DNA from: Berghia stephanieae
Taxonomy: Eukaryota; Mollusca; Gastropoda; Nudibranchia; Aeolidiidae
Assembly (NCBI GenBank): GCA_034508935.3
Contig: CM067446.1
Span: forward strand, 19,358,955 to 19,422,954
Reading direction: 5' to 3'
Length of the DNA: 64,000 bases
The notes under the pieces are model-generated. The model saw only the letters and a list, made by a program, of their open reading frames with translations. It was not told where the DNA came from and did not search any database. The position numbers and the translations under genes were made by a program. Shown here piece after piece: positions 10,010-22,600 of the stretch (its first letter is position 1; every line of letters starts with the position of its first letter).

Positions 10010-10480
10010 AAAATAATGCCGCAGTAATATTAAAAACAGGGTAGCTCTTGCAAAGGCTGCTTACATGGATATGCATGATAAATGCTCACAAACCGAGATA
10101 TGGTACCAAAATGAAAATACTGCAATGCTATAAAGAGCCAATTTTGTTCTATGTGTGTGAGTCATGGATAATCACCACGGCACTACAAAGGAAAACAGAA
10201 GCGCTGGAAATGTGGTTCTTGAGACGTATGCCGAGAACATCCTGGACAAAAAGAAAATCAAAAGAAAAGGTACTAGAGAAGGCAGGATACAAAGGAAGTT
10301 TTTGCCAGAATAAGAGAAGACATTCAAGGTTCTTTGGCCATTTAATGAGGAGAGAGAGGGTGGACATCATTAGGAACTGGACACAAGGAAGTAGTGTGGA
10401 CACCATCAGGGCAACGAACGGCAGAGAGTGCTGGAAAGGCTTGATCGTCCACGAATGGATGCAAGGCACCAGATAATGAT
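10010..10480 (+). pseudogene. RTE-like LINE, C-terminal fragment
   Basis: An upstream piece (IKNRVALAKAAYM) leads into a 142-residue open frame at 10048-10476. That frame contains FYVCESWIITTALQRKTEAL, EMWFLRRMPRTSWTKRKS, FFGHLMRRERV and a C-terminal ECWKGLIVHEW. These are the ordered landmarks after the reverse transcriptase of RTE-like LINEs (LLYGCESW, EMWFLRRM, W, FGHxMRR, W). The endonuclease and RT domains are missing, which fits a 5'-truncated insertion. It is one of the longer open relics here. The start Met has no biological meaning. Confidence 0.8.
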
Positions 10481-11037
10481 AGCACAGTCGGGAATGTCCA
10501 TCATTAAATGAGTCACGTTCTATAAGTAGTGGTTCGAGTCCCGCTCAGTGCAGACAGCTTTTTTTGGTTTTGTTTTGTTTTGTTTTGTTTTTCGGGGGTT
10601 TTTGGTGGGGGGGGGGGATTAGTTTTTGAGCGTCCCCATCTTCTTATCCTTTCCTGAGAATGAGTCAATGATTTTACTAGTTCATCCTGTTATCCATATT
10701 TTGTCGTTGATAAAGTCGATTTGACACTTCAGCCTTCTTGTGTGAGATGGATGCGACGGCGAAGCCAGCGGTATAATTAATGGCAGATGCGGTCTTGACC
10801 CTAATTATAAAAGAAGACGGTCAATTTAGGTACACTTGACACCTGATTTATATTATAAGTATGAGTTAAGAGACCGAATACAGTTCTTGACCGTGCTAAT
10901 TGAAGCTGAGCCAGTCGAGATTTGGTTACCGCTGGTTCATATTAGAAAAAAAAAAAGAAAAAAAAAATTCCATTCTTTTAATATTTTGCATATAACGAAT
11001 GTGAATCCAGCAAAGCAGGCCGGGTGGTATATGTAAG

Positions 11038-11040
<3 letters not shown>
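10481..11040. other. No gene; short B-box-like fragment and homopolymers
   Basis: GTGGTTCGAGTCCCGCTCAG at about 10522-10541 looks like a tRNA T-arm/B-box remnant. T/G-rich runs follow (10560-10620). The rest is unassigned. Confidence 0.4.

Positions 11041-11126
<86 letters not shown>
11041..11126 (+). repeat. (AT)n microsatellite
   Basis: Continuous AT/TA units with two single-base slips. Confidence 0.97.
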
Positions 11127-11129
<3 letters not shown>

Positions 11130-12295
11130 TGTTGGTGGGTACTTGTAGATACTAGAGTGCTCAATAAAACTAATTAAAAGCATGTAAAATAACATAAACA
11201 AGGACACACACATTTTTATTTTTATATATAATTATTATCAGGGTGTCTAATTCATTTGTTTTGTAATTTAGTGAGAATTATTCAGCCAAACAAGCTGTAT
11301 AAAACCAAAAACAAAGAGCCGAGTAACGTAAACTTCCTTCCTTCTATACTTGAATTATTGATATATTTTGATCTATCATCAATGCTGTCCCAGAAAAATG
11401 CCAACCAACCCGACAAAGTGAGATGCCATTGCTGACCTCCCTTAGAATTAACCGGTCGATTTTTGACCCATCAAAACATGGAATTTGTGACACACCCTCA
11501 ATGAAAATCGACCTCCGTCTGATCATTGTTATTAATTTTATAGCCGCCAAATGGGTGACTAGTTATCATACAATTTTATCGATCAGATTATAACCCTTTA
11601 AATTGACACATATCTAGTTTGCTGCGTTGGTTCCATTGATCAAGCGTTAAAAGTGGTAAATTTACTCAAACACAAACAATCGATAGAAAAACCTGTGTAA
11701 TTTGCTGTGTCTACAAATCACTGCCACTGTTTACATTATGACGATTGTTGGAGAGGCGTGGTTATCTATCTGTCTATTTCTCTTAGAGGGACGGATAGTG
11801 ATCTCCTTAACCCAGAGACTCAAAAGGCATGAACATTTCTGATAAAATTTTGGCCAAAAATATCTTCCTAGGTTTAAATAAATGAGCCTCTTCTTGGCAA
11901 AAATTCTCAAACCTTGGAATTCGCGGTAATGTAAGGGAATGGAAACGTTTCAGTCCAAGGAGGGGAACATCCAGAGGCGTGACTATGTTGGTTGATTGGG
12001 TTCCTGGCACCGCATCTATCTTTTAAAAAATGGATTACAGCATTTATTTAAAAAATAAAACTGAGAAATGGTATATACCAGCTCTTACTTCTTTAAGTAA
12101 GTCCTTTTTTAAAATATTATTCTTTCTTTTGTATTTTGACAAATATACTTTTATGTTTTAAGTCATTTTCTTCTGATTCTGGCACCACCTTATACTGTAC
12201 GCATGCCACGCCACTGTGAACATCACAAAAATCATATAGAAAAAAAATTGTAAAAAACGTATAAAACATTTTCATAAAATCAGAACAGATCTGAC
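11127..12295. other. No gene; diverged MITE-A' fragment near 11268-11348
   Basis: TTTAGTGAGAATTATTCAGC and AAACAAAGAGCCGAGTAACG follow the motif order of the older MITE-A' subfamily. Nothing else is recognised. Confidence 0.45.
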
Positions 12296-12299
12296 CCTA

Positions 12300-12590
12300 A
12301 TTTCCTTGGGATCCCAATATCTTAGTTGGTAGAGCACTCGCTTCACACTCAAAGGGACCAGTATCGATCCCGGGTGCGGTCGAGATTTTTTTATCTGACC
12401 CCTCTGTACACCCAGTAGTAAATGGGTAGCTGAGTCTATTAGATTTTGCGAAAAATATTTTGCGATAGACTAGCGTCCTATCCAAACGATAGCAAGCAAT
12501 TGCTATTGTCCGTTTCACGCTATCTAAACCGGGATAAACTCCGGCTCAATGGGCCGAATGGCTCTGAATGACTACTTTTAAAAATCCTAA
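12300..12590 (+). mobile_element. SINE-B copy (second tRNA-derived SINE family)
   Basis: TTAGTTGGTAGAGCACTCGC is an A-box/D-arm region and GTATCGATCCCGGGTGCGGT a B-box/T-arm. The body contains CTACCCATTTACTACTGGG in complement form, GACTAGCGTCCTATCC and, near the end, ATGGCTCTGAATGA. Related bodies lie near 39740 (+), 48355 (-) and 58255 (+). Confidence 0.75.
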
Positions 12591-12820
12591 TTTCTTGTCG
12601 AATGTAAGTAGAAGTTAAAACTTTTTTTATTAGTTCTTGATTATTAATTTCGGTGTGAAGATTTATGCTGTTTTAATGTCTTTGTCCATCCATAAGAAGC
12701 CAATATTGTCCAGGCATTGTCAACAACTTTCCTAGGATGGCTTTAGCGTGACCATACCTGTCTGGAGGGGGAGGGGTGTATGGTTGGGTTAGAATGTTAA
12801 ACGTGGTCAGAGTACATACA
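12591..12820. other. No recognised gene
   Basis: Short unassigned stretch before the ATG microsatellite. Confidence 0.4.
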
Positions 12821-12838
12821 TGGTGGTGGTGGTGATGG

Positions 12839-12888
<50 letters not shown>

Positions 12889-12933
12889 GTGATGAGAATG
12901 ATGAGAATGATGGTGTTGATAATGATGATGATG

Positions 12934-12965
<32 letters not shown>

Positions 12966-12971
12966 GATGAC

Positions 12972-13030
<59 letters not shown>

Positions 13031-13037
13031 CGATGAT
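12821..13037 (+). repeat. (ATG)n microsatellite
   Basis: GGT units grading into about 60 ATG/GAT units. Methionine- and serine-rich frames on either strand are artefacts. Confidence 0.97.
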
Positions 13038-13109
13038 TTCAAACTATCATTGCTAAGTAGGTAATACCCCTACTATTGCACTACCAAACCAAGCTAAGAA
13101 CGAGGAGTG

Positions 13110-13372
13110 GGCTCAATGGAACATTAATGTAAACATTCTATTTCAATGCGCTCGAGGTCATTGGTTGCATAGCAAAGTGTGTTCAAAATGACCCACATAG
13201 TGAAAAGTGTTCACAGTTTTAGAAATATCCAACGTCACAATCGGTCATTTTGCTGAGTGCGACTCGTGGGCATGTTTACAACTTTCATAAACAAAGCAGT
13301 GTGTTAACATATTTTTTTTGTTGAGAAATGCCAAATTGTTGACAGCAACACATCATGTGATCGACGGCTAAA
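13110..13372. mobile_element. Family B repeat
   Basis: GCGCTCGAGGTCATTGGTTG, CAAAATGACCCACATAGTG and TGTTTACAACTTTCATAAAC match the B copies at 53630 and 56257. Confidence 0.7.
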
Positions 13373-13411
13373 GAACTGAACAAGTATATATGAAAGGTGC
13401 CAGACAAAGAA

Positions 13412-14330
<919 letters not shown>

Positions 14331-14334
14331 ATAA

Positions 14335-14760
14335 CCATTGACATTAGAGTACTCCCTTCTTATACAGGTTAATGAGCTTGTGACCAGCAGGCGCGTCTTT
14401 TATTGGCCTCAGCTCCTTACCACCCCAAAGTAGTCGTTTAGCTATTTATGGTCGATGTCGCTGTATCCTATTAACGATCCAAACTTTTTTTTTTTTTGGG
14501 TCTTTTTACAATCTTGTTCATCTTTGTCAAGTTTGTAATGTCGGCTTTATTGGTATTTAGGAAAAGATTGTGTTTCTCTAATGTTTCTTGTACGACTTTG
14601 ACGTTGAGAGCTTTTAGTGACGAAATCAATATCGTCTGCCTCAGCTATTTCTGATGGTAAGTGGGATTCAAATACAGTTTGAGGGAAAGGCAAAGCGGTG
14701 CGTACTTCCCTTAGAGCATCAATACTACGATTATTTTGAATTTTGACCAACGAACTGAGG
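14335..14760 (-). pseudogene. LINE reverse-transcriptase fragment (degraded)
   Basis: Minus-strand translation gives ALREVRTALPFPQTV, HLPSEIAEADDIDFVTKSSQ, then ADITNLTKMNKI and FGSLIGYSDIDHK. The order PSEIAYADDxDF followed by a K-x-GSLIG-x-x-xDI motif is the catalytic YADD region and the segment after it in a class of invertebrate LINE reverse transcriptases. Here the tyrosine of YADD is Glu (EADD). An A-run near 14487 and stops break the frame. Confidence 0.65.
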
Positions 14761-15730
14761 ACGATTATAAATTTACAGGCATTACAGGAGGGGGGGGGGG
14801 AGTAAAAAAAAACTATAAAACAGAGAATATCGCTTTTAAAGAAAAGATATACATAATATATACTACATATTGTTTAAAATACACGTTACATTGTCATCAC
14901 AACATCACTTGAACCCCATATTCATACTAAAGAAAAACAACAAAAAACAAAGCCCTTTTGTATCACAAACCAAGGATTTTGACTTTATTTCTCCCTAATT
15001 TTGCCCTTCTTGACTATGCGACATGATATTTTGGAGGAGGAGATTTAAATTAGTGTACAGTTTCATCCTCTCTAGCCGATTTCTTTCCTCTTAGTTACTA
15101 TATTATTTGGTTTGTGATTTTGTTTTCGTTTTCATATATTGATTTTGACTTTTAGATATAGAACATAATTTCAATGTTGTTATAAAATTAAAAGAAAAAT
15201 GCGTTACTTGCAAAATTTTATTGACGACCCAATATTTCAGTAAATAGAATGTTGGACTATTGCTTATCGCGTTATTCGATTTGTTTATAGCTACGCGTAG
15301 TCATTATACTGACTGAAAAGTAGCTTGTATTCTTGTGCATTGACATGTATTTCAAAGAGTAAACAATGACAAAAAAGAATGATAACATGTTAATTATTAT
15401 GCTGGAGTTGGTAAAAATTTCGGTTCTCAGCGTGGAATTGAAATCCTCTACCTTAGGGGCAAATTTTAGGTCACATTTGAAGATATTTCTCTTAGATAGG
15501 GTATAGATAAAAATAAAATTCAATTATCTATAAGCTTGAAATTGTGAAATCCTTTCATGAGAGTGTAGTTGGATGAATAATAAATACGATGCAATGAAAA
15601 AACGAAAATAATACAAATAACGATTTTTCACCATTTTTTTCGATCATATCTCAAACCTAGCTCGTGCGACATCCGACAAATTTTTGCCAAATCAACATGC
15701 ATATGACTAGAAATGAAGTGAGTAGGAAAG
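14761..15730. other. No recognised gene
   Basis: AT-rich. The 83-residue frame at 15272-15523 has no known features. Confidence 0.4.
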
Positions 15731-15734
15731 TGCG

Positions 15735-15825
15735 ATGGGGACTCGAACCCGCGACCTTACAGGTACAACTCCACCTGGCCGAGAAGAGCGTGACTCTACT
15801 TATGAGCTATCCACCAATCCAGAGC
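15735..15825 (-). other. tRNA-like SINE head or tRNA pseudogene
   Basis: Read on the minus strand, GGTGGATAGCTCATAAGTAG is D-arm/A-box-like and GTCGCGGGTTCGAGTCCCCA is a B-box/T-arm about 45 bases later. The ends do not form a clean acceptor stem. Confidence 0.45.
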
Positions 15826-16830
15826 ACCCGTCACCGTCGCGATTTTAAAAAATTCTCTATTGTCTTCTGGCACTTTCACTTCATGTCTTGTTATTATCAA
15901 CATAAGTTCCTGCTCCACTCACTTTTCTGAATGATTATTCAGACATATAATATGACCGCAAGATACAGGTTTAGCGTGGCACACCTTATAGACAATGATT
16001 ATAAAATTTGGGCAAAGTAAAAGTAAAGGGATTGGACCAAGGCTTTCCAATTTGGCATTTTTCATTGTCAAAGTTCAAAAATTGGGTCTCTTTAAAGTTG
16101 TTAGGCATGGGAAAATTGGGTTTGGTATTTCTGGTATTTTTTAAACCATTTAACATTACCTTTTTTATAGACGTATTTACAGCTATCGGGAGGAAAAGTC
16201 GTGACGTCACACCTACTTTTTCGGTTTCAAACTCCTTAGGAGTTTTGTATGTAACCAGTCCTTCGGAGGATTAATAGTGAATAGTTTACATATTGAACCA
16301 AAATAAGGCATAACTATTTGAGCAGCAGGGTGTATAGTTAGACTCTAAGGATTACGGGACGTAAAAGAGTGGGGATGGATTATCTTTAGTGACGACCGAC
16401 ACAGACTAGAAAATATGATGCCCTGAAACCAGATTCTCATTTACACATGGAATGTATTAAGTCCACTCGGAGGATTGTTTTATACTTCCAATGATATTAG
16501 AACCAGTATTTTGTCATCACACTTTTGTTCTCTATTTTACACAATATGCACAATTCCACCCATAAAATGGCAAGACGGGTCAGTATCATAGCCATTTTAA
16601 GTACTTACCTATCACCCGGAGCAATAAGCGGTAATTAGTGAGTATTTATCACAATATTTTGACACACTATTGAGGTAATTGTATCACCATTCAAGAAAAC
16701 GCCATGCGTTTTATTCAATCATATGTGTTAACATTCTGCGTAATGCTCAGGATCTACCAGGAATGATAGGCACGTATTAACAATAATTATTATCAGTAAA
16801 CTTATTGTAGTCACTCTTTAAGTACCTACA
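15826..16830. other. No recognised gene
   Basis: Overlapping opposite-strand frames at 15986-16274 lack any recognised domain. A TGACGTCA lies at 16202-16209. Confidence 0.4.
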
Positions 16831-16953
16831 CAGTTTCTCTCAGATTACCAAAAAAAGAGTGTACCGCCTAAGACTAGAAGCCTGGTACGTTAAAAAACAG
16901 GTCTCTACCGTTTTTCTCAGATTACCAAAGAAAGAGTGATCCGCCTAAGATCG
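16831..16953 (+). repeat. Direct repeat, two units of about 45 bp spaced 78 bp
   Basis: CTCTCAGATTACCAAAAAAA with GAGTGTACCGCCTAAGA near 16836-16873 recurs as CTCAGATTACCAAAGAAAGA and GTGATCCGCCTAAGATC near 16916-16952. Confidence 0.8.
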
Positions 16954-17071
16954 TACGACTGTTTAAGGCACAACCAAAGTTAAATCTGCGGATAATCGAT
17001 ATGAACTTGTTTGACAGCCTTTGCTATATGCAGCAAATGTTCTCAACAAAATAAAATCTGTATCATATCTA

Positions 17072-17321
17072 TTGGGAGCAATCTATATTCATGTTTCGTC
17101 CAACCAAGCCATCAATCACATGATTCGTTGGATATTTCTTAACAAATGTAAACATATCCATGTGTCAAGCTGAACAAAATTACAAATCGTGATGTTAGAC
17201 ATTTCAAAAACTATGAACACTTTTCATTTTCACTACGCGGGTCACTTTGAGCACTTTTTGCAATTTCAATGTGCCAATAACCCCAAGGACATGAAAAGAT
17301 AATATATAGATCACCCTCATG
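17072..17321. mobile_element. Family B repeat, near-full copy
   Basis: It runs from TGGGAGCAATCTATATTCAT to TATATAGATCACCCTCAT, which are inverted ends. The interior matches the copies at 53630 and 56257 (AATCACATGATTCGTTG, CACTACGCGGGTCACTTTGA). Confidence 0.75.
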
Positions 17322-17449
17322 TTAAAAATTAAATTTTGGCCACTTGTATCAAAACTTATCGTATCAAACCGATAATATATCGCTGTGACCCAAATGCTGA
17401 AAATTGAAATTGAATTATAAAGTCTATTTGCATTATACCATACCTTACC

Positions 17450-17830
17450 GGAGTTCCATTTCCATTTAGAGGTTGAATGTCATCGACGCCATTCTTCACG
17501 CTCAAGGGCCATTACCGAACAGTCGATTATCTTTTTGCCAGTTGTTGCCTCCATAATTCCTATCTAGGACTTCCTTGGTTTTCCCGGTGCCTTTCTGCTA
17601 GCTACTTTTCCCTCTAGCACTGAGCTTTTGGGTGGTTTTGTGTCACCGAACGTGTCCATAATAGTTCAGTGGGTTTTTTTTCATTTTAACTTCTGCCACC
17701 AGTTTTCTGAACCTTTTGCCTGCATCAATAGGAACCATGGTACTCTCACTTGTATTATAGACGAGAAATAATCCAGATGCTCAAAGTGGGTAAATTGATG
17801 GTGTCTTTTGGCCTCCTCTGGTGAACAGGA
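17450..17830 (-). pseudogene. LINE C-terminal fragment (RTE-like)
   Basis: The minus-strand pieces NYYGHVR, KLSARGKSS, GTGKTKEVLD, IMEATTGKKIIDCSVMALER and EEWRR follow the (FF)GHVxR, EGKxxGKRxRGRP, W and AxERxEWR order of RTE-like LINE C-termini. Multiple frameshifts are present and no open frame survives. Confidence 0.5.
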
Positions 17831-17848
17831 GGTCAACTGCTGTGGGTA

Positions 17849-18085
17849 ACTTGGTTTGTCCTGGCACTGGTTGGAGTCATTGGCTGAGAGGGAAACAGTT
17901 AAATGTATAGCATTAGTTTTGGGAGATTTTGTTCTCTTTCCTTATACATCATCTCTCTGTTATGATTATGTACTGTAATATTATTTTGTTTAGAATGTCA
18001 TATTTTGTAAGCATTTGAATATATCCCTCTTGGTGGGATCCTGTGCTTGTGTCTTGATGGAACTTTTTAATCTCAAACAAAACAC
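17849..18085 (+). mobile_element. Family F arm (inverted with 18685-18960)
   Basis: GAGAGGGAAACAGTTAAATG, GTTTTGGGAGATTTTG and CATCATCTCTCTGTTATG are reverse complements of strings at 18780-18860. The arm ends near TAATCTCAAAC. A third copy lies at 57770-58205. Confidence 0.7.
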
Positions 18086-18684
18086 ATTGATAGTTTGCAT
18101 TTGGTATCTATATCATTTTTCTTTTTAAAACAGTTCCATTTGCCTTACATTATCTCGGGTGCTTTGATTGTAAATCTAGAAATTTAAAGACCACTCCATC
18201 TTCTTCCATTTTACTGTCGGTGAGAGGACTGCCGTAAAAACATTGAAAACATAAAAACATGAGATGGGGAAATTCAGTTTCACATTTAGGATAATTTTAA
18301 TGAGCTAGTTCTCAAGTCAATCTTAAAGTCAATTTCAAGTCTATTGCCGACATCTGGTACAACCCTGATATTGGTCACAGCTGTACTGGTCCTCTCAGGT
18401 AAAATCAAATTTTAGAATTATTATTTAATGCCCCCGACCAATCAAATGTTTTACATGGGCAGTCAGTTTCTACGCTCCTAGAATTGCTCTATTAGTTTGA
18501 GTTAAGATAATAGAGGTCTTCTAGAACCGATGAATACGGTTATATCAGCGCAAGTAAAAAGGAAGAAAATGGGATATTAAAAGTTCTAGAATTACAATTA
18601 AAGCATCCAAGAAAAAGTAAGACAAAGGGGAACTGGGAACAAATAGGGATCAGATGTAGATTCCAAGAGCATACCATCAATGTA
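18086..18684. other. Spacer between the two family F arms
   Basis: The right part (about 18535-18625: ATCAGCGCAAGTAAAAAGGA, GAAAAAGTAAGACAAAGGGG) also matches 57770-57860, so the element probably extends into it. No gene was seen. Confidence 0.5.
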
Positions 18685-18960
18685 CTTAGTTTGAGATCAC
18701 CAATAAGTCTCATCTGGACACAAGCACTGTCCCCACTAATACACTCAAATGCTTACATTATAAATTCAAAATAACAAATATCAGAGAGATGATTTACAAG
18801 GGAAAAAAATATCATCTCCCAAAACGATAATTATGCATTTGACTGTTTCCCTCCCAGCCAGGACTCGGGCCAGGGCCGGGACAAAACCAAGTAATCTCAA
18901 TCCAAGACAAAGATAGAATGCACGTTGGAAAACAGATATACGAGGATAGAAGACACAGCC
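18685..18960 (-). mobile_element. Family F arm
   Basis: GTACTTAGTTTGAGATCACC, ATCATCTCCCAAAACGATAA and GACTGTTTCCCTCCCAGCCA are shared with 57890-58080 in the same orientation and inverted at 17849-18085. The 60-residue minus-strand frame inside is partly shared with the 57864-58079 frame, but neither has a recognised domain. Confidence 0.7.
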
Positions 18961-19400
18961 CACAATGAAAGGTGAACCCCACCCCGTTTAATGCTAATTA
19001 ATTTTAATGCAAACTCGATACACTCACATATATATCTAACAACAAAATGCACTAACCGCTTATTGTCGTCATAAATTTGAATTCCAAGAGGATGCTGTTG
19101 CTAAGAGCAGCTTATACGAAAAGGATCATTGGGATATGTAAAGCTTAGTCATAATACCTCTTTCATTATCAGTCTTATCACCCTTATCTGACCAATCCCA
19201 CCAGGTTGGTCATGTGACACGACGGCAATGACTGAAGACTATTCCATAGTACGTAAAGCTACGATGTTCTCTGATTGGAATAAGTCCAATGTTGGTGGTA
19301 GACAACACAACAGTTTAGAAGGATAATCACCCAATTGTATTCGGGAACGCTTTTAGTTCGTTTATCTGAGTCCAGGATTTATTAGAATTATTTCCCTGCC
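18961..19400. other. No recognised gene
   Basis: Unassigned. Confidence 0.4.
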
Positions 19401-19404
19401 AATT

Positions 19405-19725
19405 ACATCTGATTGTGCGGCTATGTGTTCTTGTGGTATGACACTCGCTTTCGGATCGGAAGGTCCTGGGCTCGAGCCTCGCTCGGCACATAGTTGAGTC
19501 CTTGGAAAAGGCTCTTTAATCTCATTCTCTCACCGTACTCAGGTGTAAAATGAGTACCTGGCCGTTCACAGCGTTGTCTCTGTCCCCCAAAAAAATGTAG
19601 CATCGCTTAACAGGCGTCATGTCCCGTCCTAAATGTTAATTTTTGCTGTTGGCCAGGGACCCCTTGTAAAGTTCTTTGAGCACATTTAGTGGATATTGCT
19701 CATTATAAAAGCGTGAGTTGTTGGT
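19405..19725 (+). mobile_element. SINE-A, full-length copy
   Basis: The tRNA-like head has GGTATGACACTCGCTTTCGG and the B-box GGTCCTGGGCTCGAGCC. The body ends GCACATTTAGTGGATATTGC and then TATAAAAGCG. The order is the same as in the copies at 548 and 51447. Confidence 0.85.
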
Positions 19726-19756
19726 AGAGTTGGGCTTAGGGAAACAAATGAACCAA

Positions 19757-20075
19757 TGCGCTTCAACAGTCGTAACGTCACTTCCCTCGTAATGACGCAT
19801 GGTAACTTAGTAACTGTTTCTAAACTATCGGACAATGGCGGACGCCCTTATGAAATATTTCTCCGACGAGCATAAAAGCTTATCCAGAGGAAAAAAAGAC
19901 ATTATAAATCTGATCATGTTTTGACTTTTACACATTGTGATCACAAGACATATGAAAAGTTCAAGCCAGCATGAAGAATAAAAAGGACTGATTTTCTTTG
20001 TTTAGTACCACGATGGCAGCCGTTGCTGGGCGACGTGACATCAGACTATTGAATCCAATTGGTTGTGCTAGTGAA
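19757..20075 (-). mobile_element. Family G repeat
   Basis: Reverse of 1380-1690, from CGCTTCAACAGTCGTAACGT to GACATCAGACTATTGAATCC. Confidence 0.8.
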
Positions 20076-20500
20076 TACAACTCACTATTTACTCTCTTTA
20101 AGCAGTCGTCACCTTGTAATGTGACGTAATGCCACATAGCTTGGGGGAATTAGGGTAAAATTGTGCAAATTTGTGATGAAAGCACCAAATTTGGTACAAA
20201 GTAACTTGAGACCACTATTAATCGATGTTGATATAGAACCACATTGAGAAATTCCCCTAACAGTGTAAAATAGGGAGATGAAAATCCGCCTATATGAGCT
20301 ATATTAAAACAAAGGGGCGTAATCCGTGAAATATTTGTTGACAATTCGGCGCTTTAAAAATATATTATTTTTAGTCCGTGTAAGCGGTTGATTATTTTGG
20401 CTTAAATAATTATCAATGTTAAAAATGTGCCTATATGTGATATAGGAACCGTGTAGGCCGGTAGTATAGCTTTATTATGAGGACTGGAAGGGGGTGGTGG
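20076..20500. other. No recognised gene
   Basis: AT-rich and unassigned. Confidence 0.4.
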
Positions 20501-20769
20501 GAGAGGAGGTGATTGTGCTGGTGTTAGTTTTACTTGTGTTGTGTTGGTCGTCATCGTGGTGAAGATGATGTTGGAAGTGATGTTGGTGATAATGATGATG
20601 ATGTTGAGGTGATTGTGGTGATAATAGTAGTGATGATGGTGATGCTGATTATGATGTTGATAAGGTGGTGGTGATGGTGATCTTCTTAGTGATGCTGATG
20701 ATGACGAAGACGATGATGAAAATGATGATCAGGATGATGTTGATGATGATGTAGTGGTGGTAGTGGTAG

Positions 20770-20800
<31 letters not shown>

Positions 20801-20975
20801 GATGACGATGATGATGATGATGAGGTGATTATGGAGATAGTAGTAGTGATAATGGTGGTGGGGATGATGATGAGGTGGTGGTGATCGTGGTAGCGATGAT
20901 GATGAAGATGATGATGATGATGATGAGTATGGTGATGATGAGGTGGTGGTGGTGATAGTGGTAGCGTTTATGGTG
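20501..20975 (+). repeat. Degenerate (GAT/GTG)n triplet region
   Basis: Mixed GAT, GGT and GTT triplets with many substitutions, older than the pure arrays elsewhere. The 121-residue minus-strand frame is a low-complexity artefact. Confidence 0.9.
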
Positions 20976-21401
20976 ATGTTGGTAACTATTAATTTCGAAA
21001 ATGAAAGACTTTCTTGGTGACGTATATTAACATTTTTAGATGAGTAGGATCCAACAAAAATCATATTTATTAGACAAATGACTGTGGAACACATTTTTCT
21101 TGGGAGGCTTGAGAGAATTCAGCAGCAGCCCTTTCTAGTTTATCCTGGTCTCTTTGAATCTTTTAACGGCGCAAGATAAGCCAATACCTCGTTGTCAGCT
21201 TTTTCCATGGCAGTGTGTTCAAGAAAACCATATGTTGTCTTATTGAAGGCTAAAATGTTTCCTTTCCTGAGGGTAGCTGTCGAGGCCTGGTAGGACCGGC
21301 TGGAGTCTGTCTCTGAACCTGATTGGGTGAACATACGACTGGGTGCAACCTCTTTCACAGCATTCTTTGCTATACGTCTTGATTAATTCTGACAATTTAT
21401 G

Positions 21402-21402
<1 letters not shown>
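20976..21402. other. No recognised gene
   Basis: The minus-strand frame at 21140-21358 (72 residues) shows no domain I can name. It could be a decayed LINE part but lacks landmarks. Confidence 0.35.
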
Positions 21403-21477
<75 letters not shown>

Positions 21478-21505
21478 TTTTGTTTTTTTTTTGTTTTTTT
21501 TTTTT
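21403..21505 (+). repeat. (CT)n followed by a T-rich tract
   Basis: CT units to 21468, then T-runs broken by single G to 21505. It sits just before the LINE relic. Confidence 0.97.
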
Positions 21506-21538
21506 GCTCTGTTCTATACTTGAATGTTTTATATATAG

Positions 21539-22600
21539 CATGGCTCCAGAAAGGAGCGCTTTCGTGAAACACAATGCATAACAACTTGCAACAACCTAAT
21601 AGAAAAGATGAATAAAGAATTCCAAACAGATGCTATATTATTAGACTTTACTAAATCATTTGATAAAGTCAATTACCATACTCTGCTACAAAACTGCGGA
21701 GATATGGAATCATGAGTAAACCACACAACTGGATAATGGATTTTCTCACTAATCGTAAACAACTGAAAGAGCCATGTCAGCAATGTACCGTACTGGGTCC
21801 CCTCTTGTTCCATATCTACATCAATGATTTGCCTGAAAGATTGTCGCTAGGAACTCAACTGAGACTATTTGGGGATGACAGCCTTTTGTACAGAGCAATA
21901 AGGCATACGAAAGACTCAGAAATTCTTCATCCGGACCTTTATTCCAGAAAATTACCTTACAAAAGAAAGATAATACACAATACACAACAACACACTAGAA
22001 GACGTCACCAAAGCCAAATATCTTGGAGTAACGATAAACAATCGCCTGACCTGGAAAGACCACATTGCAAACATATGCAGGAAGGCAAATTCCACCCTGG
22101 GATTCTTGAGAAGAAACTTCTTCGGCTACAAAGAGAAATGCTATAAAGTTTATGTTAGACCAAAGTAAAGCGGTAAGGTATGGGATCCCGATCACACCTC
22201 CGAAATTATGTAAATAGAATCAATCCAAAAAAAGCTTAAAATTCGTTCAACAAAATCCTCAAATAAATCGAAGCCATATATGACACCCCATTTGGAACCA
22301 TTGAAGGAAAGGAGAAAGAAGAATAAACTATATGTATTTAACAAAGGTCAGAAAAACCAGGTCAGGTGTCATTACACGGCCTCCAACAGAACAAGAGGAA
22401 ACCTGGCAAATTTATGTTGCCACAATCTAGAGTGGACTACCATCATCACTCGTTTCTGCCCTCAACTATACGACTTAGGAACAATTTGGATAACTCCCAG
22501 TAAAACAATTGGGATGCTGCTGCTGAGCCTTGCACGAGGACATTTCAGCTTGAAGAGGAAGAAAAAGAAACAATTTCAGCAACAGTAAAACTAGAACTTT
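21539..22600 (+). pseudogene. Jockey/CR1-like LINE reverse transcriptase, 3' part
   Basis: Translation over three frames gives ITTCNNLIEKMNKEFQTDAI and LLDFTKSFDKVNYHTLL (RT palm, first catalytic Asp region). It continues with WIMDFLTNRKQ, CTVLGPLLFHIYINDLPERL, and RLFGDDSLLYRAI, where the usual FADD is FGDD. It then reads TKAKYLGVTINNRLTWKDHI, FLRRNFFGYKEKCYKVYVRP and finally STIRLRNNLDNS near the C-terminus. These are the ordered motifs of the Jockey/CR1-type superfamily. The endonuclease is missing. Several frameshifts and stops break it; a 144-residue open frame (21712-22146) covers part of the catalytic region. Confidence 0.85.

Noticed and set aside
15986-16274. Two overlapping opposite-strand frames of 74 and 88 residues
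   Set aside because: No domain, no repeat match and no codon signal; could be chance.
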